From CAYLXX01 sp964484325 (lineage in GTDB: Bacteria > Patescibacteriota > Microgenomatia > UBA1406 > GWC2-37-13), in contig CAZAEE010000002.1 in NCBI GenBank assembly GCA_964484325.1, positions 110,236 through 174,235 of the forward strand: a DNA stretch of 64,000 nucleotides, written 5' to 3'. Both the position numbers and the translations under genes were made by a program. Numbering within the stretch: the stretch's first letter is position 1; each line of letters starts with the position of its first letter. This document shows positions 17,105 through 26,733 of this stretch, one piece after another. The notes under the pieces were generated by a model. The model was not told the origin of the DNA. It did not search any database and saw only the letters and a list, made by a program, of their open reading frames with translations.

Positions 17105-18109
17105 ATGAAAGTCTTATTTACCTTTACTGTCTTGTTAATTGCGATTACGATTGCGGGATGCAATGTTAATCCAATTGGACAGGACCTTACTCCTACACCT
17201 ATAGCAACTCCAACGGATACGCCAACTAGAATAATTTTAGTGCCTACCTCTACATACACAGCGACACCTACGGCAACTAACACTATGATGCCTATCCTAG
17301 TTACTCTCACACCTACAGTTATTGCGACGTTCACAGCCACAGGCGCCTTGACCGCAACACTGATCGAATCACCGACATCATCGAGCTTAATGACGGCAAC
17401 AATCACGTCTGGTACTACGTTTACCCTGACGTCCCAAGGCACAATGCCTACTCTGCCGACAGATGCAAGTCATGGAAAGTGGACGATTAGTGAAAACGCT
17501 GACATCAACAAAGACCCGATCGTGCGGGACTGGCTGAAGCGCCTGGAAAACCCCAATCCGGCCCAGTGGAAGTATTTTCCAAATATCGGCAATCCCGATA
17601 GGAAAGACTTTCCGTCTTCCAAGACGAAACCGGCCTCTTGGGGAGCTGAGTATGGCGAAGATGAATCTCCATTTTGTGAGAACCATCCCTGTGACTTTGT
17701 AGTTCCGGCATGGCATTACAGGCTCATTACAGCTGATTACAGCTTCCTAGGGCAGCAATGCCGGGGCACCGACTCAACTGGCTGCTTACTCCTGCTTTTT
17801 AATGTAGGAAACAAGTCAGTTATTTGGCGAAACCAAGATGCCGACAACGGCTTCACAGTCATGGGACGCTATTGGGATGGTGACCACCTTGAATGGGCAG
17901 CGCTTGGCTTAGTAAGTCACGCTTCAGCAAATATGCTGGGTATGCAGACTTTCGCTCATCCGGGTGAACCGCTAAATTTTGGCACTGGTAGCAATGCTGG
18001 CGCAAACTGCGGCAATCCTGGAGCCTGCACTAAGGCTATCGACGTCCTTTTAGTGATCTCAGCTCAAGAGAGAATATTGGCTACTGCTAAATCAACAGTA
18101 ACCAAGTAA
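17105..18109 (+). CDS. Thr/Pro-rich lipoprotein
   Basis: 334 residues. The ATG at 17105 is preceded by AAAGGAG with an 8-base spacer; an earlier GTG at 17087 is not needed. The N-terminus is a lipoprotein signal: basic start, hydrophobic helix and lipobox TIAGC with the Cys at about residue 18. A linker of about 90 residues rich in Thr and Pro (PTPIATPTDTPT) follows, of the kind common in Chloroflexota exoproteins. The ~220-residue globular C-terminal domain contains six or more cysteines and many aromatic residues and is unrecognised. Codons are more G+C-rich than in neighbouring genes. Confidence 0.75.
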   Translation: MKVLFTFTVLLIAITIAGCNVNPIGQDLTPTPIATPTDTPTRIILVPTSTYTATPTATNTMMPILVTLTPTVIATFTATGALTATLIESPTSSSLMTATITSGTTFTLTSQGTMPTLPTDASHGKWTISENADINKDPIVRDWLKRLENPNPAQWKYFPNIGNPDRKDFPSSKTKPASWGAEYGEDESPFCENHPCDFVVPAWHYRLITADYSFLGQQCRGTDSTGCLLLLFNVGNKSVIWRNQDADNGFTVMGRYWDGDHLEWAALGLVSHASANMLGMQTFAHPGEPLNFGTGSNAGANCGNPGACTKAIDVLLVISAQERILATAKSTVTK

Positions 18110-18140
18110 GTTTGTATTCTCATGAGCGAATTAGTCCATA

Positions 18141-18198
18141 GAGGTCGGAGACGATGAAAATTGCGAGTCGCGCGTAGCGCTTGCGAAGTTCCGGCCTC
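18141..18198 (+). promoter_or_regulatory. Hairpin upstream of third island gene
   Basis: GAGGTCGG (18141-18148) pairs with CCGGCCTC (18191-18198) with one U-G pair. Inside the loop GCGC-GTA-GCGC (18170-18180) forms a second stem. The structure ends 8 bases before the AAAGGAG ribosome site of the gene at 18220. It could be an attenuator, an RNA-processing site or a degraded terminator. Confidence 0.5.
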
Positions 18199-18219
18199 TT
18201 TAGGGAAAAGGAGAAAGAA

Positions 18220-19215
18220 ATGAACTGGCAAAAGTTGTCTCAGGCATTAGCGATTGTTACCGTTTTGGTAGCGCTCGTTCTTGTTCCAGAGATTGGGCTC
18301 AACGCTCAGGCAAACGCCGCGAATTCTCATCAGATATCCTCTGGTGGAAATTGGCAAGTTCCCGTAGGCTGGTCATGTTCAGGAGACATAAGTGTCGACG
18401 GACAGGTCCTTTACGACAACGATGGCTCAACCAAGCTGGTTGTGTTTTTCGCTGTGAGCGGAAAAGCAGTTGCTCCTTGGGGTGCCAGTTGCGCAGCAGT
18501 TTCTGGTGAAGCGATGATGACAAAAGTACATGCAAATGTATTGAAAAAGTGGAATGGAAATCAACCCAATCCACAGTCACAAGCGCAATCAGCTGCTGCA
18601 GTATCTGCATCACAACCCATTGCCCAGGCCGCGCCGACACCGATCGACAGCAGCCCGTACAAGTTCCCCGAGACTGATAAAACCATCTCAGGACCGTACC
18701 GAGTTTACTGGACAAAGCACGGCGGCTTGATGCAATTTGGATACCCGATTTCGGATGTCATGAATCGCGTCAGCAAGACCGATGGTAAAACCTATCAAGT
18801 TCAGTACTTTGAACGCACTGTATTCGAGCGTCACCCGGAAAACACCGGTACAGACTTCGAGATACTTATCCCTCTTATGGGAAAAGATGCGTACTACAAC
18901 GAAGTAGGTAACCCCAGTTGCCCTGGTGATCATGCGATGCAAAGAGACGAAGTGTTCCTTGTCAAAAAGGGATGCAGCGCTATGGGCGACATCGAGGTCC
19001 AATCAAATGGCACGTTTCAACAACTTGCCCAAGACAAAAACCCCAACACAGGTTTGGTCGTCAGTTTCACTGAAGACACACTTGTTAGAGCGCCGTTTGG
19101 TGCCGACATTAGTCCTCTGGGCTCTTGTACCTTGGTTGACATCATGGAAACCAAAGGTTGCGGCGGTAACGGTTGCACAGAGGGTGTCACTCTCAGATAC
19201 TGGCCTCACAGATAA
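18220..19215 (+). CDS. Secreted protein with Chloroflexota-type HGGL-FGYP module
   Basis: 331 residues. AAAGGAG lies 6 bases before the ATG at 18220. A signal peptide (hydrophobic residues about 8-26, then AQANAA) leads into a domain of about 90 residues and an Ala/Gln/Pro linker. The following module reads FPETDKTISGPYRVYW, KHGGLMQFGYPISD and VQYFERTVFERHPEN, a pattern I know chiefly from repeated units of secreted Chloroflexota proteins. The C-terminal ~90 residues have several cysteines. Function unknown; the origin by transfer is inferred. A terminator follows. Confidence 0.75.
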   Translation: MNWQKLSQALAIVTVLVALVLVPEIGLNAQANAANSHQISSGGNWQVPVGWSCSGDISVDGQVLYDNDGSTKLVVFFAVSGKAVAPWGASCAAVSGEAMMTKVHANVLKKWNGNQPNPQSQAQSAAAVSASQPIAQAAPTPIDSSPYKFPETDKTISGPYRVYWTKHGGLMQFGYPISDVMNRVSKTDGKTYQVQYFERTVFERHPENTGTDFEILIPLMGKDAYYNEVGNPSCPGDHAMQRDEVFLVKKGCSAMGDIEVQSNGTFQQLAQDKNPNTGLVVSFTEDTLVRAPFGADISPLGSCTLVDIMETKGCGGNGCTEGVTLRYWPHR

Positions 19216-19248
19216 CGGTATACGCAAGTCTCGTTCACGAGACTCTCG

Positions 19249-19304
19249 CCGGGTCGGCAAAATTGATAGCACAAGCTATTGGTCTTCCGACCCCGGAATT
19301 TTTT
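19249..19304 (+). terminator. Intrinsic terminator ending the island
   Basis: CCGGGTCGG (19249-19257) pairs with CCGACCCCGG (19287-19296) with one bulged C, and a nested TAGC/GCTA stem lies inside. Six T residues follow at 19299-19304. A separate perfect hairpin AGTCTCG/CGAGACT stands just upstream at 19227-19244. Together they give a strong transcription stop for the three island genes. Confidence 0.75.
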
Positions 19305-19457
19305 CCCTATTAATGTCCTAATATGTTCCCCCTAACTTTTAATTTTCTTTTACTACCAATTTTTTGGTAGTCATGCGTAAGCATGTAGAGATTTAATTTA
19401 AGGTTAGGTGGGTTCTTTTAGCTGCAAAGCAAATTTTTGTGGTTAGAAACAGCCCAT

Positions 19458-19694
19458 ATGAACAGTTCAAAATCATTGATCAACTCCATCATTTTAGCGG
19501 TCTTAGTACTCGTGGCCATCAGTGCTGCCATCTGGAAGTTCGACAGCTACTTAAGGATCAAAGCCATCGACGATTGTTTCCGTATCTCCCAGTTTAGCCA
19601 AAATCTCCCCAATGGTGCTCATGTCTCCTACCCGATGTCTGATATCTATCAGAAATGTCTGAAAGAGAAAGGATACACCGGTTCTTATCAGTAA
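19458..19694 (+). CDS. Small single-helix membrane protein
   Basis: 78 residues from the ATG at 19458 (an upstream TTG at 19437 is less likely). One membrane helix at about residues 9-27 is followed by an outward or periplasmic-like segment with two cysteines, IDDCFRISQF and IYQKCLKEKGY. Unknown function. It ends 8 bases before the giant GT-C gene and is probably co-transcribed with it. TAGAAA lies 8 bases upstream of the ATG. Confidence 0.6.
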   Translation: MNSSKSLINSIILAVLVLVAISAAIWKFDSYLRIKAIDDCFRISQFSQNLPNGAHVSYPMSDIYQKCLKEKGYTGSYQ

Positions 19695-19702
19695 TTTCTT
19701 CC

Positions 19703-22700
19703 ATGAAAAACAATTTTTTAGTTAAAAACATCTTTGTTCTGATTCTTTTGGTTATCATCAGCCTGATCGCCTATTCAACGTATACCCCGGGTGCTTTTAT
19801 CACCGGCTGGGATACACTTCACCCCGAGTTGAGCTTTTCGCTTAACTTCAAAAATCTTCTGTTTGGCGTTTGGCGAGATAATCAAGGATTGGGTGCAGTT
19901 GCCGGTCACTCCCATATAGCCGACTTACCCCGAGTGGTCATCTTGTGGCTTTTTCATTTTTTTATCTCGCTTTCTAATCTTCGCTTTAGCTATTTTATGC
20001 TCTGTCTTTTTTTGGGACCACTTGGCGTATATTTTCTCGTCAAGTATTTATTTTCAAAAAAACCCCACGCTTCCTTGATCGCTTTCTTAAGTTCACTTTT
20101 TTATCTTTTAAATTTGTCCACTGTCCAACAGTTTTATGTTCCCTTTGAGATGTTTACCACCCAGTACGCTTTTCTCCCCTGGATAGCTTTATTTACCCTG
20201 CAGTATCTTGCCACTTCAAAGAAAAAATTTCTGATTCTCTTTTCTATCATCACCTTACTCTCTACCCCCCAAGCTTATGCCGCTCATTTATGGTATCCCT
20301 TTTTCGGGATTTACTGTCTTTTTTTGGCACTTTTTATTTATTTTAAAAAAACTCGCCAGTCGCTTCTACACGCTTTCATTCTAGTCATACTGACTCTCAC
20401 CCTAAACTCATTTTGGTTGCTGCCAAATTTATACTTTATAAAAACCTCGAGTGCTATTCCGGCTCAGAGTAAACAAAATCGTCTTTATTCACAAGAGTAC
20501 CGACTGAGAAATCGTGAGCAAGGATATTTAAAAGATGTGGCGCTGATTCGCGGATTTTACTTTGATTGGCAAGTGTATGACTTCAGTAAAGAAAAACAAA
20601 CCCCCCTGATGCCTGAGTGGACTAATCATCTAAAAAATCCACTTATTTCTGCGATTGGCTACCTGACGTTTACCAGCTCAATGATCGGACTGATTTTTGC
20701 ATTTCGAAAAAAAGAAAAAATATTTATCTCGTTTTTACCTTTTTTTGTCGTTCCGTTTATTTTCTTGATGAATCATACCTTCCCGTTTAGTTTAGCATTT
20801 GACTTTCTCTCATCGTTTTCCCTCTCCGATGAAGCACTTCGTTTCGTTTTCACGAAGTTTTCAATTGTGATTCTGTTTAGTTATGTGATTTATTTTTCTT
20901 TATTTTTACATTTTATATTCAGTCATATTTCAAAAAAATGGATTGCTACTTTCGGCGTGATCACAACAATTGCTTTTTGTGTCTATGCCTGGCCACTTTT
21001 TCAGGGTCATCTGGTTTCTGACAAAATGAAACTTGCGATCCCTCAAGAATATAACGCTTTCTGGAACTTCATGAACAAACAACCCGATGGCGTGGTACTT
21101 TCTCTACCACTATATAACTTCACCGGTTGGCAATACTATGACTGGGGATATCAAGGTGCCGGCTTTTTATGGTTTAACTTGAAACAGCCGCTGATGGATC
21201 GTGATTTTGACCGCTGGAGTGTTGCTAACGAGGAGGCATTTCGTGAACTTCACTATGCGTTGTACGCGAAAAACTACGAGGCTTTCTCAAAGGATCTGCA
21301 AAAGTTTAATATTCAGTATATTGTCTGGGATAAACACGTGATCTCTCCTTCGGAAAAAAACCGCAACCAGATTTTATATGCTAGAGAAATCACCGACACG
21401 CTCACGAGTTTAAAAAAAATGAATGCACTGCAACCCATCGGACAGTTTAACAAAATAAGTGTCTATAAAATTAATCTGAAAAAAGTCCAAGCAGCAATCA
21501 AAACTATTCAAACCAATATTACTCCTGCTTATCAATGGACTGATAGTGATGCTGCCTATTTTCAGTGGGGAGATTACTTAACAGATACCAATAGTACTTC
21601 CACCGACACCGTTTACTATCCATTCAGAAATAGTACTGATGCTGCAGATCGCGTGAAACCGGAAATTGTCGATCTGGCCTCGGATGAAAAAAATATCACT
21701 CTAAAAAACTTTACCCAGAAAATCTCAACTTATCTTCATGTCCCAGACTATTTGCAAACTGAGTCGATTTTGTTAAGCGATATCTATCTTGAAAAACATT
21801 CTGGTAATGAATATGTAATTCTTTTTAAACCACTGCTGCCAGATCATTTATTTACGCCTTTGCAGTTTAAAACAGAAATTCTTACTAATAAAAATTTACT
21901 GTTTTTTACATTCAATGGTCAGAGTTTTTCAGTAAATAAATCGAGTTTGCCAGAAAACAAATTAACTCTCATTGGTACCGGTCAGATTTATCTGAAATTA
22001 CCCAACTATTTCAACGGACAACCTCAAATGCTTGAAGAGGCAGACTCTGAAGTCAATACTGATAACTTAACCGAAAAAATTGACTTTCCCGTCAGAAAAA
22101 CTGTCTACGATTCTAAAAAAATTCTTTCACTGAATCCGAATAAAAAAGTTCTTTCCTATGATAGTAAAAATAACGCAGTGAACTTTGAAACAAAAAATGA
22201 AACCGATGGTGCATATATTCCCCTGGATTCGTTAAATCATAGCTTAGGATACATACTTGTTTTTAATGCTCGCACTGTGGCTGGCTTACCGCTTCGCATC
22301 TGTTTGAAAAATAATTATTCAGATATCTGCACATTATACGATGAGCTATCAAAAACGAAGAACTTTAAACAGGATTACTTTATCATTCCACCGATTGACG
22401 ATTCATTTGGATATGGGTTGAGTATTGACAATATTTCTTATGGAAATTACGAAACTAAAAATCAGTTGCGTGATGTGTATGTTATCCCCTTCCCTTACAC
22501 GTTTGCATCACAGTTATTTTATACTACTGCACCTCAGACGCATGAATATAGTCCAAAGGATTCCGAGTATTCCTATCTAAAAATTTCGCCATATCTGTAT
22601 GAGTTTAATATTTCAGAATCTGTTAAAAAATCTTCATTGATATTGTATCAGTCCTTTCACCCTGGTTGGAAAGCCTATCAATTAAAGGGCACTGATTTTT

Positions 22701-22918
22701 TCTCGGTAAACTTCCCTTTCATAGACGGCAAAGAACTAAAAAATCATCTCTTGATCAACAATTGGGCCAACGGCTGGCAACTTGACCAGCTCAGTTCCGG
22801 ACAAAAAACCATTGTCGTGATTTTTTGGCCACAATATTTGGAATATTTAGGATTTCTCCTTTTAATTTTATCATTTATTGCAATTCTTCTGAAAAGAAGT
22901 TATTCTCAAGACGGGTAA
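19703..22918 (+). CDS. Giant GT-C-type membrane glycosyltransferase-like protein
   Basis: 1071 residues from the ATG at 19703. About twelve to thirteen membrane helices fill the first ~450 residues, with an acidic first external loop (FITGWDTLHPELSF) as in GT-C enzymes of the arabinofuranosyltransferase/DUF-type group. A ~600-residue extracytoplasmic beta-rich region follows and a last helix lies near the C-terminus (YLEYLGFLLLILSFIAIL). Such proteins act on polyprenyl-linked sugars; no substrate can be named. Followed after 15 bases by the Tat-exported beta-helix protein, which suggests a common surface-glycan task. Confidence 0.75.
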   Translation: MKNNFLVKNIFVLILLVIISLIAYSTYTPGAFITGWDTLHPELSFSLNFKNLLFGVWRDNQGLGAVAGHSHIADLPRVVILWLFHFFISLSNLRFSYFMLCLFLGPLGVYFLVKYLFSKKPHASLIAFLSSLFYLLNLSTVQQFYVPFEMFTTQYAFLPWIALFTLQYLATSKKKFLILFSIITLLSTPQAYAAHLWYPFFGIYCLFLALFIYFKKTRQSLLHAFILVILTLTLNSFWLLPNLYFIKTSSAIPAQSKQNRLYSQEYRLRNREQGYLKDVALIRGFYFDWQVYDFSKEKQTPLMPEWTNHLKNPLISAIGYLTFTSSMIGLIFAFRKKEKIFISFLPFFVVPFIFLMNHTFPFSLAFDFLSSFSLSDEALRFVFTKFSIVILFSYVIYFSLFLHFIFSHISKKWIATFGVITTIAFCVYAWPLFQGHLVSDKMKLAIPQEYNAFWNFMNKQPDGVVLSLPLYNFTGWQYYDWGYQGAGFLWFNLKQPLMDRDFDRWSVANEEAFRELHYALYAKNYEAFSKDLQKFNIQYIVWDKHVISPSEKNRNQILYAREITDTLTSLKKMNALQPIGQFNKISVYKINLKKVQAAIKTIQTNITPAYQWTDSDAAYFQWGDYLTDTNSTSTDTVYYPFRNSTDAADRVKPEIVDLASDEKNITLKNFTQKISTYLHVPDYLQTESILLSDIYLEKHSGNEYVILFKPLLPDHLFTPLQFKTEILTNKNLLFFTFNGQSFSVNKSSLPENKLTLIGTGQIYLKLPNYFNGQPQMLEEADSEVNTDNLTEKIDFPVRKTVYDSKKILSLNPNKKVLSYDSKNNAVNFETKNETDGAYIPLDSLNHSLGYILVFNARTVAGLPLRICLKNNYSDICTLYDELSKTKNFKQDYFIIPPIDDSFGYGLSIDNISYGNYETKNQLRDVYVIPFPYTFASQLFYTTAPQTHEYSPKDSEYSYLKISPYLYEFNISESVKKSSLILYQSFHPGWKAYQLKGTDFFSVNFPFIDGKELKNHLLINNWANGWQLDQLSSGQKTIVVIFWPQYLEYLGFLLLILSFIAILLKRSYSQDG

Positions 22919-22933
22919 AGAGAGTTTTTTTAT

Positions 22934-24232
22934 ATGATTGAAAATCAACTCGGTCCAGCTCTCTCGCGAAGAACATTTATTCTTGCCGGCATTGGTCTGG
23001 GAACGGCGATAACTGGTATGCTCAGTGACCCTCAATCAAGTGATCTTGGCCTACCACCAGCTCCAACAATTCATCATCCAGCTGAATCAGCTATCGACAA
23101 AGAATATAACGCCGCAGATATTGAGCAGTTCATTCAGGAAGGTGTTCAAAAATCTAGCGAAACCAAACAACACGAAATCATCTCGCTTCCTTGCGGCAAA
23201 ATACAGGTAGATCGACCTATTCGCTGCACTATTCCTGAAGATGCCAACGTTAGTATAGAAGGCAATGGATTAACCACCTTACAACTTGATCCGTCTCTTT
23301 CGGATATTCCGAAACGTTGGGGCTCTTTTGCCAAACGAAGTATTCTTTTTCTTGAAGACGTCGAAGGAAAAGTTGAAGTTGCAGGTATCAACTTCCAAGG
23401 TGGATCCAAACGCGCAGGAAAATATGGTTACATACCACCCGACAGCCCCTGGGACGCAATGCTTTTTATAGATGGAAAAGGATCTGGTTCAAAGTATGAT
23501 CCGGCGATGGATCAGGCCTGTCAACGTCGCGGTCAAGCCACAATCAACCACTGTACCTTTTTTGATTCAGAATCAGAGGGTATTTTGGTACAAAATCTGC
23601 AAACTGCCACTGTCGCCGACTGTACGGGTCAAAATCTTGACTCTCTCGTGACCAGTGCTTGGTGTGACAGCATCACAGTAAAAAAATTACAAGGTGAAAA
23701 CTTCACCTCAGATGGCATTTACATAACAAACGCCCAATATGCTCAACTGAAAGATTCTTCTATCAAAACTGCCCGCCAAGGATATGATATCCAATCTGAA
23801 ATAGCCCAACTCACCGGCTGTGATGCCTGGGACTGTGGTAAAGCATTTGAGTTAACCTGTTCTGAAACTAATCAAACCATCTCCAGAATAATTACCTTAA
23901 AAAACTCCAATACATCGGGGTGTATGGAAGTTTACTCCATTGGACCAGTCCAAAATCTCTTTGTTTCAAATTGTTTGAACGATGATGTTGGTAACTGGAA
24001 CCGGCTTTATAAACAGGGAGATTTTTTACACTCATCTGGCTTAGTTGATCCACAATTACTTGGTTCCTGGGGTACGCCCGTGGTTGACTATGAGGCAGTA
24101 AACAGCCATGGCCAAACCATCCGTTTGAACAAAAATATCAAGTTTGAAGACGTAAAAATCAGGATTGGTAAATATGCACCTGATTATTACTGTGCTTCAG
24201 AGTATCCCGGCATTGAAAATTCCTATGCTTAA
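22934..24232 (+). CDS. Tat-exported right-handed beta-helix protein
   Basis: 432 residues. The N-terminus has a twin-arginine signal SRRTFILAGIGLG (about residues 12-24). The rest shows the repeating short beta-strand pattern of pectate-lyase-like parallel beta-helices (for example ATINHCTFFDSESEGILVQN followed by regular ~22-residue turns), with HVY-like asparagine/serine ladders. Proteins of this shape bind or cleave polysaccharides. No catalytic residues can be named with confidence. Directly downstream of the giant GT-C gene, so a role in surface polysaccharide is plausible. Confidence 0.75.
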   Translation: MIENQLGPALSRRTFILAGIGLGTAITGMLSDPQSSDLGLPPAPTIHHPAESAIDKEYNAADIEQFIQEGVQKSSETKQHEIISLPCGKIQVDRPIRCTIPEDANVSIEGNGLTTLQLDPSLSDIPKRWGSFAKRSILFLEDVEGKVEVAGINFQGGSKRAGKYGYIPPDSPWDAMLFIDGKGSGSKYDPAMDQACQRRGQATINHCTFFDSESEGILVQNLQTATVADCTGQNLDSLVTSAWCDSITVKKLQGENFTSDGIYITNAQYAQLKDSSIKTARQGYDIQSEIAQLTGCDAWDCGKAFELTCSETNQTISRIITLKNSNTSGCMEVYSIGPVQNLFVSNCLNDDVGNWNRLYKQGDFLHSSGLVDPQLLGSWGTPVVDYEAVNSHGQTIRLNKNIKFEDVKIRIGKYAPDYYCASEYPGIENSYA

Positions 24233-24271
24233 GAGCTGATAACCAACCAGCTTTGCTATAATGATTTTAGT

Positions 24272-26437
24272 ATGATTAACCACTCATATTTTCAGATTCG
24301 CAATCCCAAAGACGACGAGACGCCAATTGAAGCCGCTACCCAAATTTTTGCTTCACTTCTACCCTACCCTTATATTCCCAACTGGAAAAAATTGATTGTT
24401 CACCCAAAAACCTATGCCTTTGAAATCTATCTTATTTCTCAAACTATTTACTTCTACCTGACCACTCCTCAGGAAAACGAAACCTTGATTCAAAGCTTGG
24501 TGACGTCTTCTTTCCCCTCATCTGTTCTGAAAAAAACCACGGATCCCATGGATCTGGTCTTCAAGTCAAATCACCTCATGGCTGGTGAAGCTATTCTTAA
24601 CTCTCACTTTTACCTGCCGGCGAAAACGTACATGGACTTTAAAGATATTGATCCCCTGGCTTCATTAGTCGGGTTTTTATCCAAGCAAGACGCCTCAGCC
24701 CGAATGGCTGTCCAGATTGTAGTCACGCCAGCCTCGTTTCCCTGGCAGGACGCAGCTGTGGAAGCCGCCAAAAAACAAGCTTACGACCCGGTGGCGGCCA
24801 AGTACGGACAGAACCCTCTCAGACAGCGGATCCTGCAAAAGGCCTCCTTTCAGGGCGGTAAAGCGGCTATTCGGCTACTTGTCGGCTCCCAGAATCAGCA
24901 AACTCATCTTCTCCCGTACTTACATAATTTAGGCGGTACCTTCGGCTCATTTTCTCTGGGTGAAGGTAATCAGTTTGTTTTCCACAGACCAATAGTCAGG
25001 AAACAACGATTGATCAAAAAAATTAAGAAGCGTACCATTGGTCATTTTGAACACACCCACCAAATACTAAATGCTCAGGAACTGGCGACTTTGTGGCATC
25101 CACCCGGCTATCTGCTTTCGGGGATTAAAAATATCGCCTGGGGTAAAACGCTTCTTGGTGAACCGCCTGAGAACTTACCTGTGGCAGATGGTTTATCAGA
25201 AGAAGCCAAACATGAGATCAACTTTTTTGCTCAAGCCGAGTTTAAAAATAAAGAATCGATCTTTGGTATTAAGACACCAGACCGACGAAAACACATGTAT
25301 ATCATCGGTAAAACTGGCGCTGGAAAATCTACGCTGATAGCCAACATGGCTATTGATGATATAAGAAAAGGTCGGGGTGTCGGTATAATTGATCCTCATG
25401 GAGATCTTTGTGAAACAATTCTAGAATACATCCCTAAGCGTCGTCTGAACGATGTAGTATACCTTGAACCATTTGATACTGAACGACCCTTCTCTCTCAA
25501 CGTACTTGAAGTCAAAAACAAACAGCAAAAGGAGCTGGTTGCATCAGGTATTGTGTCTATTTTTTATAAAATTTACGGCGCCAGCTGGGGTCCGCGCCTG
25601 GAGTATATCCTTAGAAACGTGATCTCAACGCTTCTGGAAACTCCTGATAGTACACTAGTAGATGTTTTAACAATTTTGACCAATCCTAATTACAGAAAAA
25701 AAGTCGTTGCGCAACTTGAAGATCCGGTGCTCCGAAATTTCTGGGAACATGAATTTGCCAAGATGCCTGAGAAAATGAAAGCTGAGGCTGTTTCCCCTAT
25801 CCAGAATAAAGTCGGTCAATTTGTCACATCGAAAATGATCAGAAATATCGTCGGGAAGCCTAAATCCTCGATTAATCTGGAAGAAATCATGAATGAGGGA
25901 AAAATTTTACTTCTCAATCTTTCACAAGGGAAACTCGGTGAGGACAGCGCAGCTCTTTTGGGGGCGATGATTATCACCCAGATTCAACTGGCCGCCATGA
26001 ACCGATCATTTCAGAAAGAAGAAGAGCGTCGCGATTTTTTCCTATATGTTGATGAGTTTCAAAACTTTGCCACGACGTCTTTTATAAAGATACTCTCTGA
26101 AGCTCGTAAATATCGTCTCAGTTTAACTTTGGCCAACCAATATATCGACCAGCTGGATGAGGATGTGTCAAAGGCTATTTTTGGCAACGTCGGTACGATT
26201 ATCTCATTTGTCATGGGTGCGCGTGACGCTCACATCATGACTCGAGAATATGCCGAAATTTACTCAGAAAACGACCTTGTATCACTTGGTAAACACGAAA
26301 CTGTCATGAAGCTTTGTATCGACAACATGACCACTGCCCCTTTCCCCGCAAAAACTCTTCCTCTTCCTTCAACAAAGAATGAAAATAAAGATAAAATCAT
26401 GAAACTCTCCAAAGAACGTTACGGAAGAAAGGTATAA
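24272..26437 (+). CDS. VirD4/TraG-like P-loop ATPase (DUF87/TraD-type)
   Basis: 721 residues. An N-terminal region of ~330 residues precedes the motor domain. Walker A is IIGKTGAGKST at about residues 343-353, the segment GVGIIDPHGDL follows, and Walker B is FLYVDEFQNFAT, with a sensor-like TLANQYIDQLDE. This is the arrangement of type IV secretion coupling proteins and related FtsK/HerA ATPases used for DNA or protein transfer. No membrane helices or relaxase gene accompany it in the window, so it may act in DNA uptake, pilus function or another process. TGCTATAAT lies 9 bases before the ATG. Confidence 0.85.
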   Translation: MINHSYFQIRNPKDDETPIEAATQIFASLLPYPYIPNWKKLIVHPKTYAFEIYLISQTIYFYLTTPQENETLIQSLVTSSFPSSVLKKTTDPMDLVFKSNHLMAGEAILNSHFYLPAKTYMDFKDIDPLASLVGFLSKQDASARMAVQIVVTPASFPWQDAAVEAAKKQAYDPVAAKYGQNPLRQRILQKASFQGGKAAIRLLVGSQNQQTHLLPYLHNLGGTFGSFSLGEGNQFVFHRPIVRKQRLIKKIKKRTIGHFEHTHQILNAQELATLWHPPGYLLSGIKNIAWGKTLLGEPPENLPVADGLSEEAKHEINFFAQAEFKNKESIFGIKTPDRRKHMYIIGKTGAGKSTLIANMAIDDIRKGRGVGIIDPHGDLCETILEYIPKRRLNDVVYLEPFDTERPFSLNVLEVKNKQQKELVASGIVSIFYKIYGASWGPRLEYILRNVISTLLETPDSTLVDVLTILTNPNYRKKVVAQLEDPVLRNFWEHEFAKMPEKMKAEAVSPIQNKVGQFVTSKMIRNIVGKPKSSINLEEIMNEGKILLLNLSQGKLGEDSAALLGAMIITQIQLAAMNRSFQKEEERRDFFLYVDEFQNFATTSFIKILSEARKYRLSLTLANQYIDQLDEDVSKAIFGNVGTIISFVMGARDAHIMTREYAEIYSENDLVSLGKHETVMKLCIDNMTTAPFPAKTLPLPSTKNENKDKIMKLSKERYGRKV

Positions 26438-26438
26438 C

Positions 26439-26732
26439 TTAAGCTTCTGGCGAAGTCGTATCATTTTTTTTATTGAAGGCGTCGCGGATTTTTTTTATGA
26501 GAAATGCCGACAGACCAGTTCCAATTGCTTGAGCAACTTGGGTGGGACGTGAAGTCACGAAACCGACAACCTTTTCCTCAACATTTTCTTTCATCTGCTC
26601 AATGCTCTTTTGGGCCTGTACTGCTGCTTGATAGGCTTTCCAAACAAGGAAAATCAGAAGCCCCATAAAAAAAATCCCCAGAAGCATAAATATACTCGCA
26701 AGTGTGAAAAAAATTCCTTGAATAATTTCCAT
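26439..26732 (-). CDS. Small membrane protein, unknown function
   Basis: 97 residues with a long N-terminal hydrophobic helix (about residues 5-32) and an amphipathic, coiled-coil-like stretch (VQAQKSIEQMKENVEEK), then a second moderately hydrophobic segment. It starts 1 base after the stop of the upstream YtxH-like gene, so translation is probably coupled. The function is unknown; such pairs are commonly envelope stress or scaffold proteins (inference). Confidence 0.65.
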   Translation of the reverse strand: MEIIQGIFFTLASIFMLLGIFFMGLLIFLVWKAYQAAVQAQKSIEQMKENVEEKVVGFVTSRPTQVAQAIGTGLSAFLIKKIRDAFNKKNDTTSPEA

Positions 26733-26733
26733 G

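Noticed and set aside
17068..17442. 124-codon valine-rich minus-strand frame
   Set aside because: It is the complement of the Thr/Pro-rich linker of the lipoprotein gene; its repetitive Val-Gly composition follows from ACN/CCN codons on the other strand.
15811..19310. Prophage or transposon
   Set aside because: No integrase, transposase, capsid, portal or terminal inverted repeats could be recognised, so the island is described only as compositionally distinct.
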